The notes: generated by a model not told the origin, from the sequence alone. A DNA stretch of 64,000 bases from Rhodopseudomonas palustris (GCF_034479375.1 NZ_CP140155.1:992001-1056000); one strand, 5' to 3'; positions 26,241 through 34,759 are shown, counted from the stretch's first letter. Program-made: numbers and translations.

Positions 26241-27050
26241 TTGGAGTTCAAGGACAAGCAGGTCGAGGTGCTGGGTGCCCGCACGCGTTACTACGACGTC
26301 GGACAAGGCGAGGCGACGATCCTGATTCACGGCGGCGGCCCCGGCGCGTCGGGGCTCAGCAATTATCGCAAGAACATCGAGGCGCTGTCGGCGAAGCGGC
26401 GCGTCATCGTGTTCGATCTTCCCGGCTATGGTCACACCGAGGGTAAGCTGAAGGACGGCGCGATCTACGAGGTGCTGGGTGATTTCACCCGCGCCTTCAT
26501 GGATGCGATCGGCGTCGACAAGGCCAGCTTCGTGGGCAATTCGCTCGGCGGCGGCACGTCCCTGATGGTCGCGCTGCGGGCGCCGGAACGGGTCAACAGG
26601 CTGGTGCTGATGGGGACCGGCGGGAGTCAGGCGATGTTCTCGCCGATGCCGACCGAAGGCCTGATGCGGATGGCGCGCTTCAACGCCGGCGACGGTCCGA
26701 GCATGGCGAAACTCAAGGCCGTGCTCGAACTGCTGGTGTACGATCAGTCGACCATCACCGAACCGTTGATGAAGGAGCGTCTCGAAGCCGCGACGCGCTC
26801 CGACATCATCGACATCTTCAAGCGCCCCGGCCTCGATATCTGGCGGGAGGATCTGGCATCGCTGAAGCACCGGACGCTGATCGTCTGGGGCCGCGAAGAT
26901 CGTGTGGTGCCGTTCGACTCCAGCTTCATTCTGCTGAAGACGATCCCCAACGCACAACTCCACGTCTACCCGAAGTGCGGCCACTGGGCGCAGTGGGAGA
27001 AGGCGGACGAGTTCAATGCCCTGGTTGCCGACTTCCTGGACCGCCCATGA
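26241..27050 (+). CDS. Alpha/beta hydrolase, meta-cleavage-product C-C hydrolase
   Basis: A 269-residue serine hydrolase from TTG 26241, with AAGGAGA seven bases upstream. Typical features of MhpC/BphD enzymes are the oxyanion motif HGGGPGASG, nucleophile elbow GNSLGGG, the acid in WGREDRVVPFD and the His in CGHWAQWEK. It would split the decarboxylated ring-cleavage product into 2-hydroxypenta-2,4-dienoate and a short acid (isobutyrate if the substrate is p-cumate). The hydratase at 28793 would take the dienoate further. Confidence 0.88.
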   Translation: MEFKDKQVEVLGARTRYYDVGQGEATILIHGGGPGASGLSNYRKNIEALSAKRRVIVFDLPGYGHTEGKLKDGAIYEVLGDFTRAFMDAIGVDKASFVGNSLGGGTSLMVALRAPERVNRLVLMGTGGSQAMFSPMPTEGLMRMARFNAGDGPSMAKLKAVLELLVYDQSTITEPLMKERLEAATRSDIIDIFKRPGLDIWREDLASLKHRTLIVWGREDRVVPFDSSFILLKTIPNAQLHVYPKCGHWAQWEKADEFNALVADFLDRP

Positions 27051-27374
27051 GGGCGGCGGTGACGTGAGCATCGCGGCGTGACCGCACGAGGCTGGGGCCT
27101 CGCCGGCACTTGGTGGTAGCCGGCCTCGCAACATCGAGCTGATGCCGTCCGTAGCTCAGCGGCATTCCGGCCCCGATTTGGCGGTGGCCGCCGGCGTACC
27201 GGCGACTGGCGGTTGCCCGCCGCCCGTACGTCCAACGACGACTACGAAGCCTGCGTGTCAGGCTTCGGAAAGGTGTCTGCCTCGTTCGGTTAGATCAGCT
27301 CAATGCGGCAGGAAACGAGACGGAATGATTGCGCTCCGAACGTGCAACGAAAACAACATGAGGGAGAAACGAAC
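27051..27374. other. Intergenic region with an 8-bp hairpin
   Basis: No gene is supported in these 324 bases. GAAGCCTG-CGTGT-CAGGCTTC at 27246-27266 is a perfect inverted repeat with a 5-base loop. It has no T-run, so it could be a terminator for the hydrolase operon or an operator. GGAATGATTG at 27322-27331 also occurs (reverse strand) inside the cumate-operator-like site at 23072-23099. Confidence 0.5.
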
Positions 27375-28604
27375 ATGAAGGCCATCTCACGACGAACCGC
27401 GATTGCCGGCTTGGGCGCGACTGCCTTGGCGCTGAACGGCTCGCGAGCCCGCGCAGCGTCCAAGTACAGTCCCGGCGTCACCGATACCGAGATCAAGCTC
27501 GGCACCACCTCGCCGTATAGCGGACCGGCGTCGAGCTACGGCATCTATGGCCAGGCGCAGACCGCGTACTTCCAGATGATCAACGACAACGGCGGCATCA
27601 ATGGCCGCAAGATCAATCTGATCTCGCTGGACAACGCGTTCTCGCCGCCGAAGGCGGTGGAGCAAACCCGCAAGCTTGTCGAGTCCGATGAAGTCTTCGC
27701 GATTGCCGGATTCCTCGGAACCGCCACCAATGCCGCTGTTCAGAAGTATCTCAACGGCAAGAAGGTGCCGAACCTCTTTCTTACATCCGGCGCCGAGCGC
27801 TTCAACGATCCCAAGGAATATCCCTGGATCATCCCGTTCTATCCGCTCTACGTCGCCCAGGGAGCGGCCCTCGGCGCTTATGTCATCAAAGAGAGGCCGG
27901 ACGCGAAGATCGCCATTCAGTATCTCAACGACGACCTCGGCAAAGACTTTCTGCGCGGATTCAAGAAAGGCCTTGGAGCCAAAGCCAACCAGATCGTCAA
28001 GGAGGTCAGTCACGAGATCTCCGAACCCTCGATCGACAACCAAGTCGCCGACTGCAAGGCGGTGGGAGCCGACGTGTTCGTGCAGCTCACTTACTCGAAG
28101 TTCGCCGCGCAGGGCATCCGGAAGGTCGCGGCACTCGGCTGGAAGCCGCTTCATGTCGTGAATTCGAATTGCAGTTCGGTCGGGGGGACGCTCGCGCCCG
28201 CCGGGCTGGACAATGCCAAAGGGCTTGTCTCTGCCTCGTGGGAGGCGATCGCGACCGATCCCAGCTATCGGGACAAGCCTCGAATTCGGGCCTTTGTCGA
28301 CTTCATGAAGAGGTACATGCCGAAGGCGACGCTCGACGACACCACCGCGACCCCCGGATACAACAATGCCTATATGATCGAGCAGGTGTTGCGCCGTTGC
28401 GGCAACGAGCTCACGCGTGAGAACCTGCTGAAGCAGGCGACCTCGCTGCGCGATGAGCAGCCTCCATTGTTCCTCGATGGAATCAAGGTCGGGAATTCTT
28501 CGACGGATTATCGGGCAATCCACAACATCCAGATCACAAAGTTCGATGGCGCGAACTGGATGCCGCACGGAGACAAGATCGACTTGAATAACATCGCCTC
28601 GTAG
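27375..28604 (+). CDS. ABC transporter substrate-binding protein (branched-chain/aromatic-acid type, Tat-like signal)
   Basis: A 409-residue periplasmic protein. The leader MKAISRRTAIAGLGATALAL has twin arginines and an AxA-like cleavage zone (SRARAAS). The mature part is the type I binding fold of LivJ-like proteins: VTDTEIKLGTTSPYSGPASSYG, INDNGGINGRKINLISLDN and FLTSGAERFNDPKEYPW. AGGGAGAAACGAAC precedes ATG 27375. No permease or ATPase gene is nearby. In R. palustris relatives such proteins often bind aromatic acids, so uptake of the pathway substrate is a reasonable inference. Confidence 0.87.
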   Translation: MKAISRRTAIAGLGATALALNGSRARAASKYSPGVTDTEIKLGTTSPYSGPASSYGIYGQAQTAYFQMINDNGGINGRKINLISLDNAFSPPKAVEQTRKLVESDEVFAIAGFLGTATNAAVQKYLNGKKVPNLFLTSGAERFNDPKEYPWIIPFYPLYVAQGAALGAYVIKERPDAKIAIQYLNDDLGKDFLRGFKKGLGAKANQIVKEVSHEISEPSIDNQVADCKAVGADVFVQLTYSKFAAQGIRKVAALGWKPLHVVNSNCSSVGGTLAPAGLDNAKGLVSASWEAIATDPSYRDKPRIRAFVDFMKRYMPKATLDDTTATPGYNNAYMIEQVLRRCGNELTRENLLKQATSLRDEQPPLFLDGIKVGNSSTDYRAIHNIQITKFDGANWMPHGDKIDLNNIAS

Positions 28605-28656
28605 CCACAAGCGTCGGACGCCTGTCATCGCGCGTCCGGCCGTTCGTCGCGTCGCA

Positions 28657-28692
28657 GGTCGCCCGCGGATTGCACAAGATCCGCGGGCGACC
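28657..28692 (+). terminator. Strong hairpin after the binding-protein gene
   Basis: GGTCGCCCGCGGAT, loop TGCACAAG, then ATCCGCGGGCGACC: a perfect 14-bp stem. The downstream T-content is modest (CATTTCGTC), so termination may be partial. It separates the binding-protein gene from the hydratase gene. Confidence 0.65.
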
Positions 28693-28792
28693 GTGAGCAT
28701 TTCGTCATCGAGGGTTCGGCGTCCTCGTAAGAGGCGTGGATCAGCCGATATCGCAGCTTTTCAAGTATCGACAACGCAGGAGGGACTTCACA

Positions 28793-29575
28793 ATGAAGAT
28801 GCAGGCAGACATCGGCGAGATGGCCGATCGGATCCGGGCAGCCTATGGAGGGACGCCAGTTGCCCCGATTCGGTCCGAGCTGCCCGATCTCGACGTCGAT
28901 GCCGCGTATTCCATTCAACAGCGGAATACGGCCTTATGGGAGAAAGAAGGGCGGCGTGTCGTCGGCAGCAAAATCGGGCTGACGTCGCGTGCGGTGCAGA
29001 AGCAGTTGGGAGTCGACCGGCCCGATTTCGGCATGCTGTTCGCTGACATGATCGTGGCCGAAGACGAGCCAGTCGCAGCGGGACGTGTGCTGCAGCCGAA
29101 AATTGAAGCGGAAGTGGCTTTTGTTCTCGATCGGGATGTCGTTCTCGAGACTCCGACGGTTGCAGATATCGTTCGCGCGGTCGCCTATGCGATGCCGGCG
29201 TTCGAGATTGTCGGCAGCCGCATCACGAATTGGGACATTGGTATCGTCGATACAGTCGCCGATAACGCGTCGTCGGGCCTGTTCGTTCTGGGTGGTCCGG
29301 TGCGTCGGCTAGACGGCTTGGATCTTCGCGCTCTGCAGATGCGGATGACGCGAGGAGAGGAGACCGTGTCGCAAGGGAGCGGCGCCGCCTGTCTGGGTAA
29401 TCCGCTGAATGCGATGGTCTGGCTCGCCAGCGAACTGGCGCGCCGCAAGCGCCCCCTGCGGGCCGGCGACATCGTCCTTTCAGGGGCGCTTGGGCCAATG
29501 GTCCCTGTCGGTGCCGGAGAAACGTTTGAAGCGACCATCACGGGTCTTGGGACCGTATCGGCACGATTTGCATAA
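28793..29575 (+). CDS. 2-keto-4-pentenoate hydratase (2-hydroxypentadienoate hydratase)
   Basis: A 260-residue protein of the MhpD/fumarylacetoacetate hydrolase group. Landmarks are GSKIGLTSRAVQKQLGV, PDFGMLFADM, metal-ligand region PKIEAEVAFVL and FEIVGSRITNW, and the late LGNPLNAMVWLA. It adds water to 2-hydroxypenta-2,4-dienoate to give 4-hydroxy-2-oxovalerate, the step after the C-C hydrolase. AGGAGGG precedes ATG 28793. The following aldolase and acylating aldehyde dehydrogenase are not in the window. Confidence 0.9.
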   Translation: MKMQADIGEMADRIRAAYGGTPVAPIRSELPDLDVDAAYSIQQRNTALWEKEGRRVVGSKIGLTSRAVQKQLGVDRPDFGMLFADMIVAEDEPVAAGRVLQPKIEAEVAFVLDRDVVLETPTVADIVRAVAYAMPAFEIVGSRITNWDIGIVDTVADNASSGLFVLGGPVRRLDGLDLRALQMRMTRGEETVSQGSGAACLGNPLNAMVWLASELARRKRPLRAGDIVLSGALGPMVPVGAGETFEATITGLGTVSARFA

Positions 29576-29580
29576 GCGGG

Positions 29581-30339
29581 GTGGCAGTGAGCGTTTTTAC
29601 AGGACGGTTCGCAGGACGCACGGCTGTCGTAACGGGCGCTGCGTCGGGCATCGGCCGAGACGTGGCGCGCCGCCTCTCGGCAGAAGGAGCGCTCGTGTCA
29701 ATTTGGGACTTGAATGCCGTGGCCCTCGATGCTGCTGCGACGGCGACGCGCGCGGTGGACGCGCAGCCAGTCGATGTCTCGGTCGAAGAAGCGGTCGATG
29801 CGGCGCTTCAAAGGAGCCTTGAGGCGTTGGGGGGGCGCTTGGATATCCTGGTCGCCAGCGCTGGTATTACCGGGCCGAATGCGGCTGTGAAGGATTACGC
29901 AGGAGACGATTGGAGGAAGGTGCTGGATATCAACATCAACGGCACTTTCTACTGCAATCGCGCTGCAGTCCGTGCCATGGAGCACAACGGCTATGGGCGA
30001 GTCGTCAACGTCGCTTCGGTGGCGGGGAAGGAGGGCAACCCTAACGCTTCCGCATACAGCGCATCCAAAGCCGCCGTGATCGCTCTCACCAAATCGCTCG
30101 GCAAGGAAATGGCTGGCACCGAGGTGCGCGTCAACTGCATCGCGCCGGCTGCGATCAGGACCCCGCTGTTCGATCAAATGTCCCAGCAGCACATCCGATT
30201 CATGCTGTCTAAAATCCCGCTTCAACGATTCGGCACTCTGGAAGAGGCCACCTCGCTGATCTGTTGGCTGGCGAGTGAAGAATGCTCGTTCAGCACGGGG
30301 GCGGTGTTCGACTTGTCGGGAGGTCGGGCGACTTACTGA
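29581..30339 (+). CDS. Short-chain dehydrogenase/reductase
   Basis: A 252-residue SDR from GTG 29581 (GTG 29587 is equally possible). Motifs are GAASGIG, SAGITG in place of the common NNAG, catalytic Ser in NVASVAG, and YSASKAAVIALTKSLGKEMA. It follows the hydratase by 5 bases and is co-transcribed. Its substrate is not evident; a hydroxy-acid or diol intermediate of the same pathway is likely. The gene is somewhat less GC-biased in codon choice than its neighbours. Confidence 0.85.
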   Translation: MAVSVFTGRFAGRTAVVTGAASGIGRDVARRLSAEGALVSIWDLNAVALDAAATATRAVDAQPVDVSVEEAVDAALQRSLEALGGRLDILVASAGITGPNAAVKDYAGDDWRKVLDININGTFYCNRAAVRAMEHNGYGRVVNVASVAGKEGNPNASAYSASKAAVIALTKSLGKEMAGTEVRVNCIAPAAIRTPLFDQMSQQHIRFMLSKIPLQRFGTLEEATSLICWLASEECSFSTGAVFDLSGGRATY

Positions 30340-30872
30340 TTGTCCAGTGACCGTCCTGATCTGTTCTCGTAGTATCGTGGGTAGCTTAAGAGCTTGATAG
30401 CCGGAGGATGGAGCCCTCCCACAGGCGGCGACAATGGTGACGTCGTCGACATTCAGCGTCGTTCGAAATACGCTTTCGGACCCGAGCAGGCTGGTGAAAC
30501 GGCGTTGTCGATCCGTCAACTCGGGATGAGTAGACGGCATCGAGCCTGGCAATTAGCCGACCGACAGTTCCTCGGGGCCCCCGCTTGCCAAGGCGCAGGT
30601 CGGAATCCGTAGCCGCAGCGGGGTGCCGCTTCCAGAGCGTCGTGAACGTCATTCAGGAGTGTGAAGGGCAAGGTCGGGCGGACTAGCCGGTTGGGCCGGC
30701 GGCCAACGATTCGAGAGCGAGCGGCGCATCGCTGCGAAGTCGGCGCCCAGCGACCATCTGCAACAAGAAAACTTGATGCAGCATTGTTGCAGGTTGAAAC
30801 CCACTTTCGCTTTATGGTTGTAAAACCAGCGTTCGCCCGTCAACAGATTTTGCAAAATACAATCAACGGTTA
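30340..30872. other. Intergenic region with no supported gene
   Basis: About 530 bases between the SDR and the tRNA-Ser gene. Open frames on both strands show no family resemblance or good ribosome sites, and the part next to the tRNA is AT-richer. No repeat, integrase fragment or RNA was recognised. Confidence 0.5.
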
Positions 30873-30962
30873 TGGCGGAAGGGGTGGGATTCGAACCCAC
30901 GGTACCCTTGCGGGCACGCCGGTTTTCAAGACCGGTGCCTTAAACCACTCGGCCACCCTTCC
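30873..30962 (-). tRNA. tRNA-Ser (UGA anticodon)
   Basis: The minus strand reads GGAAGGGTGGCCGAGTGG with anticodon loop CTTGAAA (anticodon TGA), a long variable arm (CGTGCCCGCAAGGGTACCG) typical of serine tRNAs, the T-loop GTTCGAATCCC and a matching CCCTTCC acceptor strand. The 3' CCA is encoded. It reads UCA and related serine codons. Confidence 0.95.
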
Positions 30963-31304
30963 AGGCTGGAACGACAGCGGCTTAGCAAAGGGCATCGGTC
31001 TGGGGAAGGGTCATGCGGCGCTCCGGCGACGCCTGCGGCTTGGCGGTGGCCGCGGGGCCACAATCGAGAACCCGTCGGCCCACCCCTCGGCTTCGATCTG
31101 TGTCGCAGGGGCCGCGTCTCCGGCGCCGCACTCACGAGATGAGGCATTATTGCATCAGTTTTGATGTAAATTTGTCATAAGCGCGTTGATTGAGTGAACT
31201 TGTTCGGTATTGAGCGGTGGGACCTGTGTCGCACATCTAGGCTTGCCGCGAGGCCTGGATCGAAAAACCGGGCGAAAACAGGTCCTGGACGGAGCCCTCA
31301 CCGC
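30963..31304. other. Intergenic region upstream of the AraC gene
   Basis: 342 bases between tRNA-Ser and the AraC-type regulator. The AT-richer patch around 31145-31200 (ATTATTGCATCAGTTTTGATGTAAATTT) is a likely promoter area; it contains ATCA and TGAT half-sites around a T-run. No gene is supported. Confidence 0.45.
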
Positions 31305-32294
31305 ATGCCCGACGCTTCCGCGAGCGCCATTGCCCTTGACTATCCGCTGAACCGGACCCCGGTCGTCCACACCACGGACACCGAGGAAATGCGCCATGCG
31401 CTGATCAATTTCTATGGCGCGCAGACCTTCTCCGCGGAGGCTGAAGGCTTCGAAGGGTTCGGCAGCTTCGTCAAGCTCGACGTGACCGCTTTCGGTTTCT
31501 GCCGCTACGCCTCGCGGGCCGTCGCCGAGTTCTCCGAAACCGACTTCGCCCGGCTGCAGATCGCGTTGCGCGGCAACGGCCGAACGACATCGGGCGGCTC
31601 GAGCGTCGAGGTCGACAGCGAGTGCTGGTGCGTGTCGTCGTCCGGCGCGCCGTCGCGGCTCGAATACGGCGCCGGCTACGAGCAGCTGGTGGTCCGGTTT
31701 TCCAACGAGAAACTGATGGCGACGCTCGAAGCGATGCTGGGCGTCAAGCCGCGCGGTCGGTTGGTATTCGCGCCGACGGTGCGGAGCGGCGATTGCGGCG
31801 CGCTGGCGCTGCGCGATTTCGGCCTGTTTCTCGCCCGGCATGTCGATCCGGCGCAGCCGCTGCCTCCGCTGATGCTGCGCGAACTCGAGCAAACGCTGAT
31901 GGTGTCGTTGCTGAGCGTTGCGCGGCACAATTTCAGCGATCAGCTCGATCGCAACGCACCGGACAGCGCGCCGGACTACGTCCGCGTCGCCGAGGAATTC
32001 ATCGCGGCGTCGTGGAACAGGGCGATCACCATCAACGATCTCGCGGCCGTGACCAATGTCGGCGTCCGCAGCCTGTTCAAGTCGTTTCAGAAGCACCGCG
32101 GCTATTCGCCGATGGCGTTCGCCAAGACGATACGGCTCAACAAGGCCCGCGAGATGCTGCTGCAGGGCGATCCGTCGCGCTCGGTCACTTCGGTCGCGTT
32201 TGCCTGCGGCTTCAGCAATCTCGGCCATTTCGCCCACGATTATCGCCAGAAGCACGGCGAATTGCCGTCGGAGACGCTGGCGCGGGCGCGCTGA
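31305..32294 (+). CDS. AraC family transcriptional regulator (AraC_binding_2 type)
   Basis: A 329-residue regulator. The N-terminal ligand-binding part has the SSGAPSRLEYGAGYEQLVVRFS stretch seen in regulators of aromatic-acid genes. The C-terminal double helix-turn-helix includes AITINDLAAVTNVGVRSLFKSFQ and SVTSVAFACGFSNLGHFAHDYRQ. It lies 83 bases upstream of draT on the same strand; whether it controls draTG is unknown, since draTG are usually linked to nitrogen control. Confidence 0.87.
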   Translation: MPDASASAIALDYPLNRTPVVHTTDTEEMRHALINFYGAQTFSAEAEGFEGFGSFVKLDVTAFGFCRYASRAVAEFSETDFARLQIALRGNGRTTSGGSSVEVDSECWCVSSSGAPSRLEYGAGYEQLVVRFSNEKLMATLEAMLGVKPRGRLVFAPTVRSGDCGALALRDFGLFLARHVDPAQPLPPLMLRELEQTLMVSLLSVARHNFSDQLDRNAPDSAPDYVRVAEEFIAASWNRAITINDLAAVTNVGVRSLFKSFQKHRGYSPMAFAKTIRLNKAREMLLQGDPSRSVTSVAFACGFSNLGHFAHDYRQKHGELPSETLARAR

Positions 32295-32377
32295 CCTGGC
32301 GAAGCCGCGGCCGCGGCGCGCGACGGTTAGTCGAGATGCGCATAGGCAGCGCCGGCGGGCTCCGCTAGACGAGGGGC

Positions 32378-33235
32378 GTGATTTCGTTGAAGCGCTCCCG
32401 GGCGCAAGCGGCAGAGCCGGCACCATTGACCTCAGCAGGGGGCATCGGCCATTCCACCAACCTCGTCGGCGTGCCGATGGGATATCTCACCGATGTCGCG
32501 TTCAACGACCAGCCGGTGCCGCTGCATATCGCCGGCGTGCGCGAGATGAATCCGAGCCTGTTCGAGATGCTCGGCCAGGCGGCGGATCTCGCCGATGCCG
32601 GGGAGGCGTTCTCCTGCTACATGGCCGCCCTGTTCGGCATCGATGCGGAGCAGCGGGTGCGCAGGGCGGACGGCCGCAGCCGTTTTCGCTCGTCGTTCCT
32701 CGACCTGATCAAGGGCTGGGGCTTCGACAGCAACGGGCCGGAAGGCGCGGTGCTGAAAGGCTGGGTCGAAAGCCGGTTCGGCATCTTTCCGACGTTTCAC
32801 AAGGACCCGATCCGGCGGATCGCGAGCCCGCCATGGACGACCTATGTCGAAGAGAAGATGTCGAGCCGCTTTCACAACAACGCGATCTACGTCCAGCTCG
32901 ACCTGCTGTTCGAATTCTGCCAATGGGCGCTGGCGCATTTCTCCGCCGCCGGCAGCACCCACGTCACGCTGTATCGCGGCGTCAACGCGTTCGACGAGCA
33001 TCAGATCCTGCAGCGCATCGACAAGCGCCACGTCGTGATGCGGCTGAACAATCTGACGTCGTTCTCGTCGGACCGCAGCGTCGCCGACTGTTTCGGCGAC
33101 ACCATCCTGACCGTTCGGGTGCCGGTGCCCAAGATTGTGTTCTTCAATCGGCTGCTCGCCGCGCATCCCCTGAAAGGCGAGGGCGAGTATCTGGTGATCG
33201 GTGGCGCCTATCGCGTCACCGCGAGCTATTTCTGA
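32378..33235 (+). CDS. draT: NAD+-dinitrogenase-reductase ADP-ribosyltransferase
   Basis: A 285-residue protein from GTG 32378. It contains STNLVGVPMGYLTDVAFNDQPVPL, the conserved N-terminus of DraT, plus RFHNNAIYVQLDLLFEF, VTLYRGVNAF (NAD-binding Arg) and NNLTSFSSDRSVADCFGD. DraT attaches ADP-ribose to an arginine of nitrogenase Fe protein when ammonia or darkness makes fixation wasteful, switching it off. draG follows 8 bases later. No nif gene is in the window. Rhodopseudomonas can carry more than one draTG pair. Confidence 0.93.
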   Translation: MISLKRSRAQAAEPAPLTSAGGIGHSTNLVGVPMGYLTDVAFNDQPVPLHIAGVREMNPSLFEMLGQAADLADAGEAFSCYMAALFGIDAEQRVRRADGRSRFRSSFLDLIKGWGFDSNGPEGAVLKGWVESRFGIFPTFHKDPIRRIASPPWTTYVEEKMSSRFHNNAIYVQLDLLFEFCQWALAHFSAAGSTHVTLYRGVNAFDEHQILQRIDKRHVVMRLNNLTSFSSDRSVADCFGDTILTVRVPVPKIVFFNRLLAAHPLKGEGEYLVIGGAYRVTASYF

Positions 33236-33243
33236 GGATCGCA

Positions 33244-34137
33244 ATGACCGGGCCGGACATCGAGGAGCGGGCGCTGGCGGCCTATCTCGGCTTCGCGATC
33301 GGCGATGCGCTCGGCGCCACCGTCGAATTCATGACGCCGTCGGAGATCGTCGAGCGCCACGGCGTGCACAAAGAGATCGTCGGCGGCGGCTGGCTGCGGC
33401 TGAAGCCCGGGCAGGTGACCGACGACACCGACATGGCGCTGGCGCTCGGCCGCTCGCTGATCCGGTGCGGAGGCCTCGACGTGCGCGACGTCTGTGAGGA
33501 GTTCGCCGCCTGGCTCAAAACTGGCCCGGTCGATGTCGGCAGCACCTGCCGCCGTGGCATCCGCCGCTACATCACCAGCGGCACCGTCGAAGGGCCGTAT
33601 TTCGAAGGCGACGCCGGCAATGGCGCGGCGATGCGGATACTGCCGCTGGCGCTGGCGACCTTCGGCCGGCCGGCGGAGGTGGAGGCCTGGACCGTGGCGC
33701 AGGGCCACATCACGCATCACCATCCGCTGTCCGACGGCGCTGCGCTGGCGCTGGTGCGGATGCTGCAGGCGTTGCTCGCGGGCGAGGGGCGGGCGGCGGC
33801 CCGCGCGATCGCCGACGAACTGGTCGACACCCATCGGAGTTTCAAGTTCGATCCGTTTCGCGGCCAGTCGTCGGCCTACGTCGTCGATACGATGCAGACC
33901 GTGCTGCATTACTACTTCAACACGACGACGTTTGCGGACTGCGTGATCGCCACCGTCAACCACGGCGGCGACGCCGACACCACCGGCGCCCTCGCGGCCA
34001 TGCTCGCGGGCGCGACCTATGGGCCGGCGGAGATTCCGAAGCGCTGGCTGGATCGGCTTGATCGCCATGTCACGGCAACGATCCGCGATCAGGTGCCGCG
34101 TCTGCTCGCCATAGCCGGCCGTGAATGTGACGCCTGA
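33244..34137 (+). CDS. draG: Dinitrogenase-reductase-activating glycohydrolase
   Basis: A 297-residue ADP-ribosylglycohydrolase. The dinuclear Mn ligands are in GQVTDDTDMALALG and in NHGGDADTTGALAAMLAGA, with GFAIGDALGATVEFMTP at the N-terminus and DAGNGAAMRILPLAL in the middle. It removes the ADP-ribose added by DraT and so re-activates nitrogenase. Transcribed with draT. A hairpin follows its stop. Confidence 0.94.
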   Translation: MTGPDIEERALAAYLGFAIGDALGATVEFMTPSEIVERHGVHKEIVGGGWLRLKPGQVTDDTDMALALGRSLIRCGGLDVRDVCEEFAAWLKTGPVDVGSTCRRGIRRYITSGTVEGPYFEGDAGNGAAMRILPLALATFGRPAEVEAWTVAQGHITHHHPLSDGAALALVRMLQALLAGEGRAAARAIADELVDTHRSFKFDPFRGQSSAYVVDTMQTVLHYYFNTTTFADCVIATVNHGGDADTTGALAAMLAGATYGPAEIPKRWLDRLDRHVTATIRDQVPRLLAIAGRECDA

Positions 34138-34144
34138 AATCGGA

Positions 34145-34169
34145 AAGGCCTCGCATCGCGCGAGGCCTT
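34145..34169. terminator. Hairpin after draG
   Basis: AAGGCCTCGC, loop ATCGC, GCGAGGCCTT: a perfect 10-bp stem 7 bases after the draG stop. T-rich sequence after it is short, but the arms start with AA and end with TT, so it can act on both strands. It also lies past the end of the small minus-strand ORF at 34233-34346. Confidence 0.7.
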
Positions 34170-34180
34170 CCTGATCGTCT

Positions 34181-34202
34181 CGATCGATCGATCGATCGAT
34201 CG
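34181..34202. repeat. Short tandem repeat (CGAT), five and a half copies
   Basis: Five direct CGAT units followed by CG. A further GACGATCGATC lies near 34237. Being self-complementary the array can fold either way; length change by slippage is possible. It lies between convergent genes and interrupts no coding frame. Confidence 0.8.
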
Positions 34203-34232
34203 GACGCGACGGCGACCGTTTAGTGACAATGC

Positions 34233-34346
34233 TCAGCGACGATCGATCTCGAGCAGTTCGACGAACTGTGCGAGAAAACTGCAGAGGCCACGATACAGGG
34301 CTCCGTGATTGTCGAGCTCGTGCGACATATTTGCGAACGTTGCCAT
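34233..34346 (-). CDS. Small protein (37 residues), unknown
   Basis: ATG 34346 is preceded on the minus strand by GGGAAGG seven bases away. The frame encodes MATFANMSHELDNHGALY... ending LLEIDRR: an acidic/hydrophobic mix with a likely amphipathic helix (LCSFLAQFVELLEI). There is no Cys pair or signal peptide. It is convergent with draG. The good ribosome site and helical pattern argue for a real gene, but conservation cannot be judged here. Confidence 0.45.
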   Translation of the reverse strand: MATFANMSHELDNHGALYRGLCSFLAQFVELLEIDRR

Positions 34347-34759
34347 GACTGCCTTCCCACTTGTTTTGTCTCGAATGCAAGGGTCGTTGTTTTGCCCTCG
34401 CAGCCGAGCTTCGGCGACGGGCGTTAAGAAGTAGTTGGAACTCCGGATGGGCGGCGGCGATGCCGTACGACAGCGTTACGAGGTGCTGAATGCAACGCGA
34501 TCAGTCGATCGGATCTCACACGGAAATACCTAATCCGTTCGCCGCCTGCGGAACAATGTCGCTTGTCCCGCCGTCGTCTCGATGCGTCGGTCGCCGTTCA
34601 AGGATGGAGCGGATTGACGCACTGTTTGCACATTATTGTCACTGGCAATGTGGGGTGTGCGACCCATATTGTTCATCATCACTGCGAGGCATTGGTCTCC
34701 ATCGGTGATGTGATCGCGCGTTGCGCTCCCGCGGTTCTGAAGGACAGGGAGATAGTCTG
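34347..34759. other. Intergenic region with no supported gene
   Basis: About 410 bases between two small genes that diverge. It is AT-richer than average near 34610-34680, which probably holds the promoter of the gene at 34760. No RNA gene or repeat was recognised. Confidence 0.45.

Noticed and set aside
30340..30872. Search for an integrase or attachment site beside the tRNA-Ser gene
   Set aside because: No integrase motif and no duplicated tRNA end found, so an integrated element is not supported.
30661..31164. Open frame overlapping the tRNA-Ser gene, coding GGRGGIRTHGTLAG-type residues
   Set aside because: This is the well-known artefact of translating a tRNA-Ser gene in the wrong strand; no ribosome site and no homologous protein.
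31155..32426. 423-codon open frame on the minus strand
   Set aside because: Antisense to the AraC regulator, which has unmistakable HTH motifs.
34181..34202. CGAT repeat array considered as a replication or partition site
   Set aside because: Only five copies, no DnaA boxes or parAB genes nearby; treated as a simple tandem repeat.
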